A DNA stretch of 64,000 nt from CAVQZC01 sp963718315 (GTDB lineage: Bacteria; Actinomycetota; Thermoleophilia; Gaiellales; JAICJC01), in NCBI GenBank assembly GCA_963718315.1, contig CAVQZC010000007.1:744001-808000 (forward strand). The letters run 5' to 3'. The position numbers and the translations under genes are program-made. The stretch's first letter is position 1; each line of letters starts with the position of its first letter. Under the pieces are notes generated by a model. The model worked only from the letters and a program-made list of their open reading frames with translations, was not told the DNA's origin and made no database searches. Positions 25,942 to 35,235 of the stretch are shown piece by piece.

Positions 25942-27882
25942 CTAGGAGACCGTCTGCGGGTCGACGTCGACGACGGTGGTGGCCGAGGCGCGCCCGAGGT
26001 CGGGCGCCAGGTCGCGGAGCAGGGCGCGCAGCACGGTGGCCGCCCGGGCGGGAGTGGCGGTCTTGATCAGGACGTGCGCCCGGGCCCGGTCGCGGATCCG
26101 GAACAGCGGCGCCGGGCCGAGGATGATGTCGCCGTCGAGCACCGGGCGGGCGGCATCGACCAGCGTCCGGGCGACGCCTGACGCGACCTGGTCGTCCGGC
26201 GCGGTGACCAGCACCCGCACCAGCCGCAGGAAGGGCGGGTAGCCGAGCTCGCGCCGGCGCTCCAGCTCGCCGTCCAGGAACTCCCCGACGGCATGGCGCG
26301 CCGCCAGCTGCACCGGCCGCGCACCGGGATCCCAGGCCTGGACGATCACCCGGCCGCGGGGGTCGCCCGGCCTGCCCGGACGGCCGGCGAGCTGGGTGAG
26401 CAGCGCGAACGTGCGCTCCTCGGCGCGGAAGTCGGGCATCAGCAGCCCGGTCTCGGCGTCCAGCACCGCCGCCACGGTGACACCAGGCACGTCGTGTCCC
26501 TTGGCGACCAGCTGCGTGCCGATCAGCACTGCGCGCTCTCCCTCGCGGAAGGCCTGGAGTGTCGCCTCCGGCTCGCCAGCGTGAGCGGCGATGTCCGCGT
26601 CCAGCCGCAGCACCTGCATTCCCGGGAAGCGGGCGGCGAGCTCGCCCTCGACCCGCTCGGTGCCGGCACCGATCCGGGTCAGGTCGACCGATCCGCAGGC
26701 AGGGCAGGCACGCGGCAGGTGCTCGCTGTGCCCGCAGTGGTGGCAGACGAGGCGGCTGCGGCCGTGCAGTGCCAGGGAGACGTCGCAGCGCGGGCAGCGG
26801 AACGAGGCGGCGCAGTTGCGGCAATGGATCGCGGAGGCGGCGCCGCGCCGGTTCTGCAGCAGGATCGCCCGCCCGCCGGCATCCTCGATCCGTCCCAGCG
26901 CGTCGAGCAGCGGGCGGCTGAGCGGGTAGCCGCCGTCGCGTCGCAGGTCGACCACCTCCACGCGCGGCAGCTCACCGCCGACCCGGCCCGGCAGCGCGAC
27001 GCGGCGAGCGATGCCCTGCCATGACTCGGGCCGAGGGGTGGCGCTACCGAACACGACCAGCGCGTTCTCGAGGCGGGCTCGCTTGGCGGCCACCCGGCGG
27101 GCGTCGTAGCGGGGGTCGGCCTCGTGCTTGTAGGAGGCGTCGTGCTCCTCGTCGATCACGATCACTCCCAGGTCGGGGACGGCGGCGAAGATCGCCGACC
27201 GCGCCCCCACGACGACTCGGGCCTCTCGGCGGGCGATACGGGCGTGCTCGGCTCCACGCTGCCCCGGCGTCAGGCCGCTGTGCAGCACCGCGACGGTCTC
27301 GCCGAAGCGGGCGGCGAAGCGGCCGGCCGTCTGCGGCGTCAGCGCGATCTCTGGCACCAGCACGATCGCACCCTTTCCCGCGTCCAGCACGCTCTCGATC
27401 ACGCGCAGGTAGACCTCGGTCTTGCCCGAGCCGGTGACGCCGTAGATCAGGAGTTCCCGATCGCCCGACTCGATCGCCTCCAGGCAGACGGCGACGGCCG
27501 CCGTCTGCGCCTCGGTCAGCTCGACGGCTTTGTCGGCCGGCGGCTCCGGAGCCTTGCGGCGCAGCGCCCGCTTCGGCGGCGGGGGCGGGATCACGAGGGC
27601 CAGCGCCCGGGGCAGGGTCGAGGCGTAGGACTCGGCCATCCAGGAGGCCAGCTCCAGCAGCGAAGCCGGTACCGCGCCGGCGATCTCCTCCAGCTCGCGG
27701 AGCTCGTCGTGCTGAGGCTCCTCCGTCAGCTCCAGGACGACGCCCTCGACGCTGCGCGCCCCCAGCGGCACGCGCACCCGCGATCCGACGACGACGTCCG
27801 GCGCCAGCTCGTCGGGCACCAGGTAGTCGAACCCGCGGTCGACGGCCCGGGCGGTGACGAGCGGCTGAACCCGGGCGATCAG
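25942..27882 (-). CDS. priA: Primosomal protein N' (PriA-like helicase)
   Basis: PriA restarts replication at collapsed forks. The product, about 646 residues, has Walker A GVTGSGKTEVYL, motif II IVIDEEHDASYKHE, a four-pair CxxC zinc region (CRNC, CPRC, CHHC, CPAC) and motif LTQLAGRPGRPGD. Many actinobacterial PriA proteins have degenerate helicase motifs, but here they appear intact. The start is not certain: no ATG or GTG falls near LIARVQPLVTARAVDRG, and the chosen CTG at 27882 overlaps the metK stop; a GTG further upstream inside metK is also possible. Confidence 0.93.
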   Translation of the reverse strand: MIARVQPLVTARAVDRGFDYLVPDELAPDVVVGSRVRVPLGARSVEGVVLELTEEPQHDELRELEEIAGAVPASLLELASWMAESYASTLPRALALVIPPPPPKRALRRKAPEPPADKAVELTEAQTAAVAVCLEAIESGDRELLIYGVTGSGKTEVYLRVIESVLDAGKGAIVLVPEIALTPQTAGRFAARFGETVAVLHSGLTPGQRGAEHARIARREARVVVGARSAIFAAVPDLGVIVIDEEHDASYKHEADPRYDARRVAAKRARLENALVVFGSATPRPESWQGIARRVALPGRVGGELPRVEVVDLRRDGGYPLSRPLLDALGRIEDAGGRAILLQNRRGAASAIHCRNCAASFRCPRCDVSLALHGRSRLVCHHCGHSEHLPRACPACGSVDLTRIGAGTERVEGELAARFPGMQVLRLDADIAAHAGEPEATLQAFREGERAVLIGTQLVAKGHDVPGVTVAAVLDAETGLLMPDFRAEERTFALLTQLAGRPGRPGDPRGRVIVQAWDPGARPVQLAARHAVGEFLDGELERRRELGYPPFLRLVRVLVTAPDDQVASGVARTLVDAARPVLDGDIILGPAPLFRIRDRARAHVLIKTATPARAATVLRALLRDLAPDLGRASATTVVDVDPQTVS

Positions 27883-29117
27883 GCCGGGGTGCGCTGCTCG
27901 AGCCCGCAGGCCTCGCGCAGGGCCTCGGCGCGCGTCGTCCGCTCCCACGTGAACTCGCGGCCGGTGCGCCCGAAGTGGCCGTACGTCGAGGTGGCGCGGT
28001 AGATCGGGCGGAGCAGGTCGAGGTCGCGAATGATCGCCGCCGGGCGGAGGTCGAAGATCTGGGTCACCGCCCGCTCGATGACCGCCACATCGACGGTCTC
28101 GGTGCCGAACGTCTCGACCATCACCGACACCGGATGGGCGACGCCGATCGCGTAGGCGACCTGCACCTCGGCACGTGCTGCCAGGCCGGCCGCGACGATG
28201 TTCTTGGCAACCCAGCGCATGGCGTAGGCGGCCGAGCGGTCGACCTTCGACGGATCCTTGCCGGAGAGGGCGCCGCCCCCGTGGCGCGAGGCGCCGCCGT
28301 AGGTGTCGACGACCAGCTTGCGGCCGGTCAGCCCGGTGTCGCCCATCGGGCCGCCGGTGACGAACCTGCCGGTGGGGTTGACGAGGGCGAACCCGGGCTC
28401 GCGGAGGCGCTCGGCCGGGCACAGCTCAGCCGGGATCACCGGGCGCAGGACGTGCTCGACGATGTCGCGCCAGATCTGCTCCTCGTCGTGGACATCCGGG
28501 TGGTGCTGGGTCGAGACCAGCACGCCTTCGAGCGCGATCGGCACGAGCCGCCCGTCCTGCTCGTCGTAGCGGACGGTGACCTGGGCCTTGCCGTCCGGAC
28601 GCAGGTACGGCACCACCTCGCTCTTGCGAGCCGCCGCCAGCTTCGCGGTGATCCGGTGGGCGAGCGAGATCGGCAGCGGCATCAGCTCGGGCGTCTCGTC
28701 GGACGCGTAGCCGAACATCATGCCCTGATCACCTGCCCCCTGCTCGTCAAGGTCGGCCTCCGCCGCCTCGTGCTGCGCCTCCCACGAGGCGTCGACGCCG
28801 CGCCGGATGTCGGGTGACTGCTCGTCGAGCGCGACCATCACGCCACACGTGGCGGAGTCGAACCCGAGGTCGGAGCTGGTGTAGCCGATGTCGTGCACCG
28901 TCTCGCGCACGACCCGCGGGATGTCCACGTACGCGTCGGTCGTGATCTCGCCGGCGACGATCACCAGGCCTGTCGTGCACAAGACCTCGCAGGCAACGCG
29001 ACCGGCGGGATCCTGGCTGAGGACGGCGTCCAGCACGCCGTCGGCGATCTGGTCGGCCACCTTGTCCGGATGGCCCTCCGTCACCGACTCGGACGTGAAA
29101 AGGAACTCCCTGCTCAC
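27879..29117 (-). CDS. metK: S-adenosylmethionine synthetase
   Basis: MetK makes S-adenosylmethionine from methionine and ATP. The 412-residue protein begins SREFLFTSESVTEGHPDKVADQI and has GAGDQGMMFGYA and GGGALSGKDPSKVDRSAAY, family signatures of all three domains. The GTG start at 29117 lies downstream of a strongly structured leader (29165-29280) that may control it. It is followed immediately by priA. Confidence 0.97.
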   Translation of the reverse strand: MSREFLFTSESVTEGHPDKVADQIADGVLDAVLSQDPAGRVACEVLCTTGLVIVAGEITTDAYVDIPRVVRETVHDIGYTSSDLGFDSATCGVMVALDEQSPDIRRGVDASWEAQHEAAEADLDEQGAGDQGMMFGYASDETPELMPLPISLAHRITAKLAAARKSEVVPYLRPDGKAQVTVRYDEQDGRLVPIALEGVLVSTQHHPDVHDEEQIWRDIVEHVLRPVIPAELCPAERLREPGFALVNPTGRFVTGGPMGDTGLTGRKLVVDTYGGASRHGGGALSGKDPSKVDRSAAYAMRWVAKNIVAAGLAARAEVQVAYAIGVAHPVSVMVETFGTETVDVAVIERAVTQIFDLRPAAIIRDLDLLRPIYRATSTYGHFGRTGREFTWERTTRAEALREACGLEQRTPA

Positions 29118-29164
29118 GGCGCTTACTGTAGCGAGCGGCGGCAGGCGAGATTGTCACGAGAGGC

Positions 29165-29232
29165 GCGCAGAAACCTAATTGGCACTCGAACACGTGCCAA
29201 GTGGCAGAACCCGTCGAACCGGGTTTCTGCGC
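29165..29232 (-). promoter_or_regulatory. Candidate structured leader (riboswitch-like) of metK
   Basis: The segment can fold in two exclusive ways. In one, an 11-base perfect stem joins 29222-29232 with 29165-29175 and encloses a seven-base hairpin (29194-29200 with 29179-29185) and a six-base hairpin (AACCCG/CGGGTT, 29208-29213 with 29220-29225). In the other, the 5' strand pairs locally, 29220-29230 with 29204-29213 (10 pairs, one bulge). The 5' strand comes first in the leftward RNA. The end of the element is 47 bases before the metK start. It does not match a SAM riboswitch class that I can recognise. Confidence 0.55.
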
Positions 29233-29236
29233 TGCG

Positions 29237-29280
29237 GGTGGATGATCGCCGCCCTTTCGGAGGGGCGGCGTTCGTCCACC
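29237..29280 (-). terminator. Long hairpin between gpsA and metK
   Basis: An inner eight-base perfect stem (29247-29254 with 29263-29270) is capped by an eight-base loop and enclosed by a second six-base stem (29237-29242 with 29275-29280). It lies 21 bases after the gpsA stop. No T-run follows in the leftward direction, so it may be a GC-rich terminator for the upstream operon or the first part of the metK leader. Confidence 0.5.
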
Positions 29281-29300
29281 ACCCAGGCGATCCGAGTGCC

Positions 29301-30287
29301 CTACTCCTCGGTCGGCTCGCGGGCCATCAGCTCGCCCAGGACTTCCATCGCCGTCTTGCCGCCGAACGCCAGGTCGCATACCCCGGCGGTGATCGGAAGC
29401 TCCAATCCGTGCGACGACGCCAGGTCGCGCAGAGTCGGCGCGGTGGTCAGGCCCTCGGCGACCTGGCCGATCTCCCGCTCCACCCAGTCGCTGGGGACGC
29501 CGCGGGCCAGCAGCTCGCCGGCGCGCCGGTTGCGCGAGTGGCGGGACGTGCAGGTGGCGACCAGGTCGCCCATCCCGGCAAGTCCCATGTACGTTCGCTC
29601 ACGGGCGCCGAAGGCGGAGCCCAGCCGGAACATCTCCGCCATGCCCCGCGTGATGATCGCCGCCTTGGCGTTGTCGCCGAAACCGAGGCCGTCCGAGACG
29701 CCGGCCGCCAGCCCCATCACGTTCTTGGCGGCGGCGCACAGCTCGACGCCGACCACGTCGATCGATGCGTAGATACGCAGCCTCGACGTGCTGATCGCAC
29801 ACTGCAGCCGCCGAGCGAGCTCCATGTCTGCGCTGGCGATCACCGAGGCGGTGGGCACGTCGCGCACGACTTCCTCGGCGTGGTTGGGGCCCGACAGCAC
29901 CGCCACCCGGTCGGGAGCGGCCAGCTCGACCAGCGCCTCCGACAGCCGCCGGCCGGTCGCCGGGTCGAGTCCCTTCGTCAGCGACAGCAGCACGGCGTGG
30001 GGCGACAACCGTCCCTCCAGCTGAGCCACCGTCGCCACGAAGGCCCGGCTGGGCACTGCCAGCGCCACCAGCTCCGCCCCTTCCAGCCCGGCGCGCTCGA
30101 GGGTGGTCGCCTCCAGCGCCTCGGGCAGCTCGACGTCGAACAGGTAGCGCGGGTTGCGGTGGCGGACTCCGATCGCCTCCGCCTGCTCGGCGTCACGGCA
30201 GACCAGGGTCGTGTCGTGCCCGGCCGCGACCATATGCCGGGAGAACGCCGTCCCCCAGCTGCCGCAGCCAAGCACGAATGTCCTCAC
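29301..30287 (-). CDS. gpsA: Glycerol-3-phosphate dehydrogenase [NAD(P)+]
   Basis: GpsA makes sn-glycerol 3-phosphate for phospholipid synthesis. The 328-residue protein has the Rossmann motif LGCGSWGTAF near residue 5, FVATVAQLEGRL, the catalytic-lysine region CAAAKNVMGLAAGVSDGLGFGDNAKAA (shown here as conserved segments) and RNRRAGELLARG. It starts with an overlap on der and ends the cmk-plsC-der-gpsA run before the metK leader. Confidence 0.96.
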   Translation of the reverse strand: MRTFVLGCGSWGTAFSRHMVAAGHDTTLVCRDAEQAEAIGVRHRNPRYLFDVELPEALEATTLERAGLEGAELVALAVPSRAFVATVAQLEGRLSPHAVLLSLTKGLDPATGRRLSEALVELAAPDRVAVLSGPNHAEEVVRDVPTASVIASADMELARRLQCAISTSRLRIYASIDVVGVELCAAAKNVMGLAAGVSDGLGFGDNAKAAIITRGMAEMFRLGSAFGARERTYMGLAGMGDLVATCTSRHSRNRRAGELLARGVPSDWVEREIGQVAEGLTTAPTLRDLASSHGLELPITAGVCDLAFGGKTAMEVLGELMAREPTEE

Positions 30288-31636
30288 GAGCGGCTCTGGA
30301 AATCAATGATCAACGGACAGCCCTCCAGGTCGAGGCGCCGCCGCAGCTGGTTCTCAACGTAGTAGGCGAAGTCACGCGTCACCAGGCGGCGATCGTTGAC
30401 GACGATTCTGAACCTTGGCGGACGTGTTGTGTACTGCGTCCCGTAGAGGACGTTCAACCGCCGCCGGCCGGAGCGGGGCAGCTCGCGGGCCGAGGTGATC
30501 TCCTCCAGCGCCCGGTTCAGCACGCCGGTGCCGACCCGGGACGTGTAGCGGACGAACAGCTCCTCGACGGCGTCCATCAGCTTGTCGACGTTGCGCCCGG
30601 TCAGGGCCGAGGTCGTGACGATGGCAGGCCTCTGGCGGAGCTTGACGCCGATCCGGTCGCGGACGTCGTCCACCGTGACGGTGCTGATATCCCACTTCGA
30701 GAGCACGACGAGTGTGCCGCAGCCGGCCTTGCGCGCGTCGTCGGCCACCGACAGATCGCCCTCCGTGACGCCCTCGGATGCGTCGATCAGGACGAGCGCG
30801 ATGTCAGCCCGCTCGGCTGCCTGCAGCGCCCGCAGCTCGCTGTAGTACTCGACCCCCTGCCGGTGCTTGCGCTTGCGGCGGATGCCGGCCGTGTCGATCA
30901 GCCGGATTCGGCGGTCGCCCCGCTCGATCACCGTGTCGACGGCGTCACGGGTCGTCCCCGGCTGATCGGCGACGATCACCCGCGGACGGCCAAGGATCGC
31001 GTTCAGAAGCGACGACTTGCCGACGTTCGGACGGCCCAGGATCGCGACGCCGAGCTCGTCACCCAGCCGCTCATCGTGGCGGGCGCCCTCGATCGCGTCC
31101 AGTCGCTCGACCACCGCGTCCAGGAGGTCTCCGGTGCCGCGTCCGTGGACGGCCGAGATCGGCATCGGGTCGCCCAGTCCCAGCCGGTGCAGCTCCAGCG
31201 CATCCGCCTCGTGAGCGAGGTCGTCAACCTTGTTGGCGATCAGCAGCACGGGCGTGCCCGAGCGGCGCAGGATCTGCGCGATCTCCTCGTCACCCGCCAC
31301 CAGACCTGCCCGGGCGTCGACCACCAGCAACACCAGGTCGGCCTCCTCCACCGCCACCCGCGCCTGCGCCGCCACTTCGGCCTGCATCGGCGAGTCGTCT
31401 GCAACGTCGAGCCCGCCGGTGTCGATCAGCCGGAACGTGTGGCCGCGCCACTCGCACAGCGTCTCGGTGCGGTCTCGGGTGACGCCGGGCATCTCATGCA
31501 CCACCGCCCTCCGCGACGAGGTCAGCCGGTTGATCAGCGTCGACTTCCCAGCATTGGGGAAGCCGACGACGGCGACCGTCCCCGCCAGCACCTGCGACTC
31601 CGGCTCGGCGGTAGGTGTTTCGGGCTCGTCGCTCAC
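30284..31636 (-). CDS. der: GTPase Der (ribosome assembly)
   Basis: Der is a double GTPase needed for 50S subunit maturation. The 450-residue protein has two G domains: VVGFPNAGKSTLINRL with DTGGLDV and NKVDD, and AILGRPNVGKSSLLNAILG with DTAGIRRK and SKWD, followed by the C-terminal KH-like domain (RPPRFRIVVNDRRLVTRDFAYY). An N-terminal extension of about 20 residues precedes the first P-loop. Four-base overlaps link it to plsC and gpsA. Confidence 0.97.
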   Translation of the reverse strand: MSDEPETPTAEPESQVLAGTVAVVGFPNAGKSTLINRLTSSRRAVVHEMPGVTRDRTETLCEWRGHTFRLIDTGGLDVADDSPMQAEVAAQARVAVEEADLVLLVVDARAGLVAGDEEIAQILRRSGTPVLLIANKVDDLAHEADALELHRLGLGDPMPISAVHGRGTGDLLDAVVERLDAIEGARHDERLGDELGVAILGRPNVGKSSLLNAILGRPRVIVADQPGTTRDAVDTVIERGDRRIRLIDTAGIRRKRKHRQGVEYYSELRALQAAERADIALVLIDASEGVTEGDLSVADDARKAGCGTLVVLSKWDISTVTVDDVRDRIGVKLRQRPAIVTTSALTGRNVDKLMDAVEELFVRYTSRVGTGVLNRALEEITSARELPRSGRRRLNVLYGTQYTTRPPRFRIVVNDRRLVTRDFAYYVENQLRRRLDLEGCPLIIDFQSRS

Positions 31637-32235
31637 GAGCCACCGTCCCGCAGCCGGCGGATCTGCTCCAGCAGCTCGTCGGCGGTCTCCCGGTAGGCCT
31701 CTCCCGGGCGGCGCTCGCCCTTCTCGTACACCCGCGGCTCGCCGAACACGATCTGCACCCTACGGCCCAGGCGCCACTCCCTGGTACCTCTGACGGCAAC
31801 GGCAGAAACCGGCGCCGACTCGACGATGGCGATCCGGCCGGCGCCTGCCTTGGCATCTGCCAGCTCTGCCTGGCGGTGCCCCTGCAGGAAGACGGCGACG
31901 ATGTCGCCGTCGGTGAAGGCGTCATGCACCGTGCGGAACACGTCGCGGTCGGGCTCGCCGCGGCGCACCGGGAACGCCCCGCCCTTGCGCAGGAACCCGC
32001 CGATCGCCCGGTTCTTGAACAGCTCGGACTTGGCCATGAAGCGCACCGGCCGCGGCGATGCGTAGCCAATCAGCGGGATGTCCCACCAGGCCTCGTGGTT
32101 GGAGACGAACAGCAGCGGGCCGGACGCCGGCAGGCGCTCCCGCCCCTTGACCTGGGGGCGAAGCAGCACCCGCACGAGCGGGCCGGCGATTGCCCGCAGC
32201 CACCACCACATGCCGTCGTAGCGGCTGCCGCTCAC
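31633..32235 (-). CDS. plsC: 1-acyl-sn-glycerol-3-phosphate acyltransferase (PlsC family)
   Basis: This 200-residue acyltransferase makes phosphatidic acid or a related acyl product. The catalytic HX4D motif is NHEAWWD (His47, Asp52), with FMAKSELFKN and a GGAFPVRRGEPDRD segment typical of the family. The third motif, usually EGTR, appears as FLQGHRQ, which is unusual and may affect substrate choice. I chose GTG 32235, which overlaps the cmk stop (GTGA). It is followed by der. Confidence 0.9.
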   Translation of the reverse strand: MSGSRYDGMWWWLRAIAGPLVRVLLRPQVKGRERLPASGPLLFVSNHEAWWDIPLIGYASPRPVRFMAKSELFKNRAIGGFLRKGGAFPVRRGEPDRDVFRTVHDAFTDGDIVAVFLQGHRQAELADAKAGAGRIAIVESAPVSAVAVRGTREWRLGRRVQIVFGEPRVYEKGERRPGEAYRETADELLEQIRRLRDGGS

Positions 32236-32808
32236 ATCCGCTCCCCGGCCAGCTCGACGATCCGATTGGCGACCTGGGAGGCATCCATCCCGCCGGTGTC
32301 GATGAGCACCGCATCGGGTGCCGGCGCCGACTGCTCGGAGTCGAGGCTGTCCCGTTCCACGATCGTCTGCTCCACCTGGTCGACCGGCATCCGCAGCTGA
32401 CGGGCCCGGCGCTCGGCGCGGACGCGGCTGGACGCCACCAGGAACACCTTCAGGTCGGCCTCCGGGCAGACGATGCTGCCGGTGTCGCGGCCCTCCAGCA
32501 CCGCGTCGGTCGCCAGCTCGCGCTGGCGAGCGCGCATCCGGGCCCGCACCTGCGGGTGGCGGGCGACCGAGCTGACGTTGCCGGAGATCGCCTCGGAGCG
32601 GAGGTCGGCCCCGTCCGGCGGCGGCTGGCCCACCAGCGCGGCCAGCGCCTCGCCGTCGTTCAGCGACACGCCGGCGGGCCAGCGCCGCGGCCGTCAGCTC
32701 GCGGTACATGGCGCCGGTGTTGACGTACCGCAGGCCCATCCGCTCGGCGACCAGCGAGGCCACCGTGCTCTTGCCGACTCCGGCCGGCCCGTCGATCGTG
32801 ATCACCAC
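32232..32808 (-). CDS. cmk: Cytidylate kinase (one apparent frameshift)
   Basis: Cmk phosphorylates CMP and dCMP. After correction it is 191 residues, with the P-loop IDGPAGVGKSTVA at 5-17, TGAMYRELTAAALA, and the GRDTGSIVCPEADLKVFL and RDSLDSEQSAP motifs of the family. The frame breaks at about 32673 where one base of a GG/CC pair is extra; removing it joins ALAR to GVSLNDGEALAAL. The NMP-binding region is compact, which makes the enzyme shorter than E. coli Cmk. It lies 19 bases from the aroA stop. Confidence 0.92.
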
Positions 32809-32827
32809 CGAAGCACTCCAGAACCGC

Positions 32828-34147
32828 TCACGTGCTCACCGCGGCCAGCCGGTCGGCGAAGTCGGGGAAGCTGACCGACAGGGCGTCGGCGCCCTCGATC
32901 GTGACGCCGCCCTGCGAACAGGCTCCGGCGACCGCCCCCAGCATCGCAATGCGGTGGTCGCCGACCGCGTCGATCCGGCCGCCCCGCAGCCGGTGCGGGA
33001 CGCCGCGCACCCGGAAGCCGTCCTCCAGCGGCTCGACGTGGCCGCCGATCGCGTTCAGCGCACTGGCAACGGCGGTGATGCGGTCGGACTCCTTGACGCG
33101 CAGCTCCCCGGCGCCGCGAATGATGGTCGTACCGCGGGCAAAGCCTGCAACCAGCACCATCAGCGGCAGCTCGTCGATCATCGACGGCACCAGCTCGGGC
33201 TCGATCTCGGTCGCCACCAGCTCGGCCGGCCGCACCTCGATGTCGGCCACCGGCTCGCCCGCCGCCCAGCGGCGCCCGAACAGGCCGACCCGGGCGCCCA
33301 TCCGCTCGAGCACCACCAGCATGCCGGTGCGGGTCGGGTTGATGCTGATTCCGCGCAGCGTCAGGTTCGAGCCCTGAAGGACCGTGGCCGCGGCGATGAA
33401 GGGGGCCGCAGACGAGAAGTCTCCCGGCACCTCGATCTCGGGCAGCACGAGCTCCCGCACCGGCGACAGGGAGACCCGGCCGGGCTTGCGGTCGACCGGC
33501 ACGCCCGCCCGCTGCAGCATCCGCTCGGTGTGGTCGCGGGTGGCGATGCCTTCCTCGACAACTGTGACCCCACGCTCGGCGAACAGCCCCGCGAAGAGCA
33601 CGCACGACTTGACCTGGGCCGAGGCGACCGGCGGCCGGTAGCTGATCGGGCTGACCTCGCCGTTCGCGCGCACGGTCACCGGCGGGAGTCCCTCGGTGGT
33701 CTCGACTTCGACTCCCATCTGGCGCAGCGGGCCGGCCACCCGCTCCATCGGCCGGCGGCGGATGCTCTCGTCGCCGTCGAGCCGGAAGGTCCCCACCTGG
33801 CCCGCCAGGATCCCGGGCAGGATCCGCATCAGCGTGCCCGCGTTGTGGACGTCGATCGGGCCTGCCGGCGCGTTCAGCCCGCGCATCCCGACCCCGTGAA
33901 TCACCAGCGACTCGGCGTCACGCTGCTCGATCTCCACCCCCATGGCCCGGAATGCATTGACGGTGGCCAGCGTGTCGGCCGAGGCCCCGAAGCCGGTCAC
34001 GCGCACCGGCTCGTCGGTCAGCGAGCCGACCATCACCGCGCGGTGGCTGATCGACTTGTCGCCGGGGACGCTCAGCTCGCCGGCCAGGGTGGCGGCCGGT
34101 GGAACGTGGAGCTCCTCGCCCCGGGGAGGTGCCATCGGCTCGCTCAT
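32828..34147 (-). CDS. aroA: 3-phosphoshikimate 1-carboxyvinyltransferase (EPSP synthase)
   Basis: AroA joins phosphoenolpyruvate and shikimate 3-phosphate. The 439-residue protein has SVPGDKSISHRAVMVGSL near the N-terminus, NAGTLMRILPG, RDHTERMLQ, and RVKESDRI with the catalytic K/E/R residues near residue 345. The product is the usual two-domain fold. It overlaps tyrA by four bases, so the aromatic pathway genes aroF, tyrA and aroA form one run. Confidence 0.97.
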   Translation of the reverse strand: MSEPMAPPRGEELHVPPAATLAGELSVPGDKSISHRAVMVGSLTDEPVRVTGFGASADTLATVNAFRAMGVEIEQRDAESLVIHGVGMRGLNAPAGPIDVHNAGTLMRILPGILAGQVGTFRLDGDESIRRRPMERVAGPLRQMGVEVETTEGLPPVTVRANGEVSPISYRPPVASAQVKSCVLFAGLFAERGVTVVEEGIATRDHTERMLQRAGVPVDRKPGRVSLSPVRELVLPEIEVPGDFSSAAPFIAAATVLQGSNLTLRGISINPTRTGMLVVLERMGARVGLFGRRWAAGEPVADIEVRPAELVATEIEPELVPSMIDELPLMVLVAGFARGTTIIRGAGELRVKESDRITAVASALNAIGGHVEPLEDGFRVRGVPHRLRGGRIDAVGDHRIAMLGAVAGACSQGGVTIEGADALSVSFPDFADRLAAVST

Positions 34148-35235
34148 TCCACCGCCGGCGCGGCGATGGCGCCGTATCCGAGGCCGTCCAGCAGCTCGAC
34201 CGCGCGCTCAGCCTCGCGGGCGCCGGCGATCGTGACCATCACGATGCCGCCCGTCTCGGCCGACTCGTGGTGCAGCTCGAAGTCCTCGACGTTGATGCTG
34301 TCGGCACCCAGCGCATGGAAGACGCCGGAGAGGACACCTGGGCGGTCGGGCACGCGCACCCGCACCTGCCACAGATCCTCGGGGCGCACCGGGTAGGCAA
34401 CCTCGAGCAGGCGTCGCCGGTTCCCCGCCGCCTCGGCGATCCAGCGCGCCAGAAACCCGGCGTCCTCCCGCTCCAGCGCGCGCGTCAGCTCGTCGATGCG
34501 GCGGCCGTAGTCGCGCAGGCCGTCCAGCATCGCTTCGCGGTTGTCGAGGAAGATGTCGACCCAGATCCGCGGGTTGGCGCCGGCCACCCGGGTCATGTCC
34601 CGGAACGCGCCGCCGGTCGCGGCCAGCGGGTCGTGGCCGTTCACGCGGCCGGCGCCTGCCTGGTTCATCAGCATGTTGGCGATCGCATGGGGCAGGTGGC
34701 TGGTGATGCCGACCAGCCGGTCGTGCGCCACCGGGTCGATCGCCACCGGCCGGGCGCCGATCCCCGTCACGAACGAGTGCAGGGTGCGCAGGTGCGCCGG
34801 GTCGGTGCCGGTCACCGGCGTCAGGAAGTAGGTGGCGCCGCGAAACAGGTCGACGCGGGCGTTCGCGATCCCGCGGGCCTCCGAGCCGCACACCGGGTGG
34901 CCGCCGACGAAGCGAGGCTCACCGCCCAGCGCCTCGACCAGCCGCTGCTTGGTCGAGCCGACGTCGCTGACGGCGCAGCTCTCCGGACAGGCCGCGAGAG
35001 TCTCACCGACCAGGCTCGGCAGGCTGTTGACCGGCCCGCAGACGAGCGCCAGCTCGGCCTCGGCGACCGCCTCGTCCAGCGAGTCCGCAACCACGGCCAG
35101 CGCTCCCCGTTCCAGGCCCGCCGGCCCCACCTCGGGATCGGCGTCGTAGCCGGTCACGTGGTCGCCCCGCTCGCTTGCCGCAAGCGCGAGCGAGCCTCCG
35201 ATCAGGCCCAGGCCGACCACGGCGACCCTGGTCAT
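34144..35235 (-). CDS. tyrA: Prephenate dehydrogenase with C-terminal ACT domain
   Basis: TyrA converts prephenate to 4-hydroxyphenylpyruvate in tyrosine synthesis. The 363-residue protein has the Rossmann motif VVGLGLIGGSLALA at the N-terminus, VSDVGSTKQRLVEAL, GGHPVCGSEARGI and the catalytic-histidine segment SHLPHAIANML; the last 75 residues form an ACT domain (VRVPDRPGVLSGVFHALGA), which usually allows feedback by tyrosine. It overlaps aroF and aroA at four-base junctions. Confidence 0.95.
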   Translation of the reverse strand: MTRVAVVGLGLIGGSLALAASERGDHVTGYDADPEVGPAGLERGALAVVADSLDEAVAEAELALVCGPVNSLPSLVGETLAACPESCAVSDVGSTKQRLVEALGGEPRFVGGHPVCGSEARGIANARVDLFRGATYFLTPVTGTDPAHLRTLHSFVTGIGARPVAIDPVAHDRLVGITSHLPHAIANMLMNQAGAGRVNGHDPLAATGGAFRDMTRVAGANPRIWVDIFLDNREAMLDGLRDYGRRIDELTRALEREDAGFLARWIAEAAGNRRRLLEVAYPVRPEDLWQVRVRVPDRPGVLSGVFHALGADSINVEDFELHHESAETGGIVMVTIAGAREAERAVELLDGLGYGAIAAPAVE

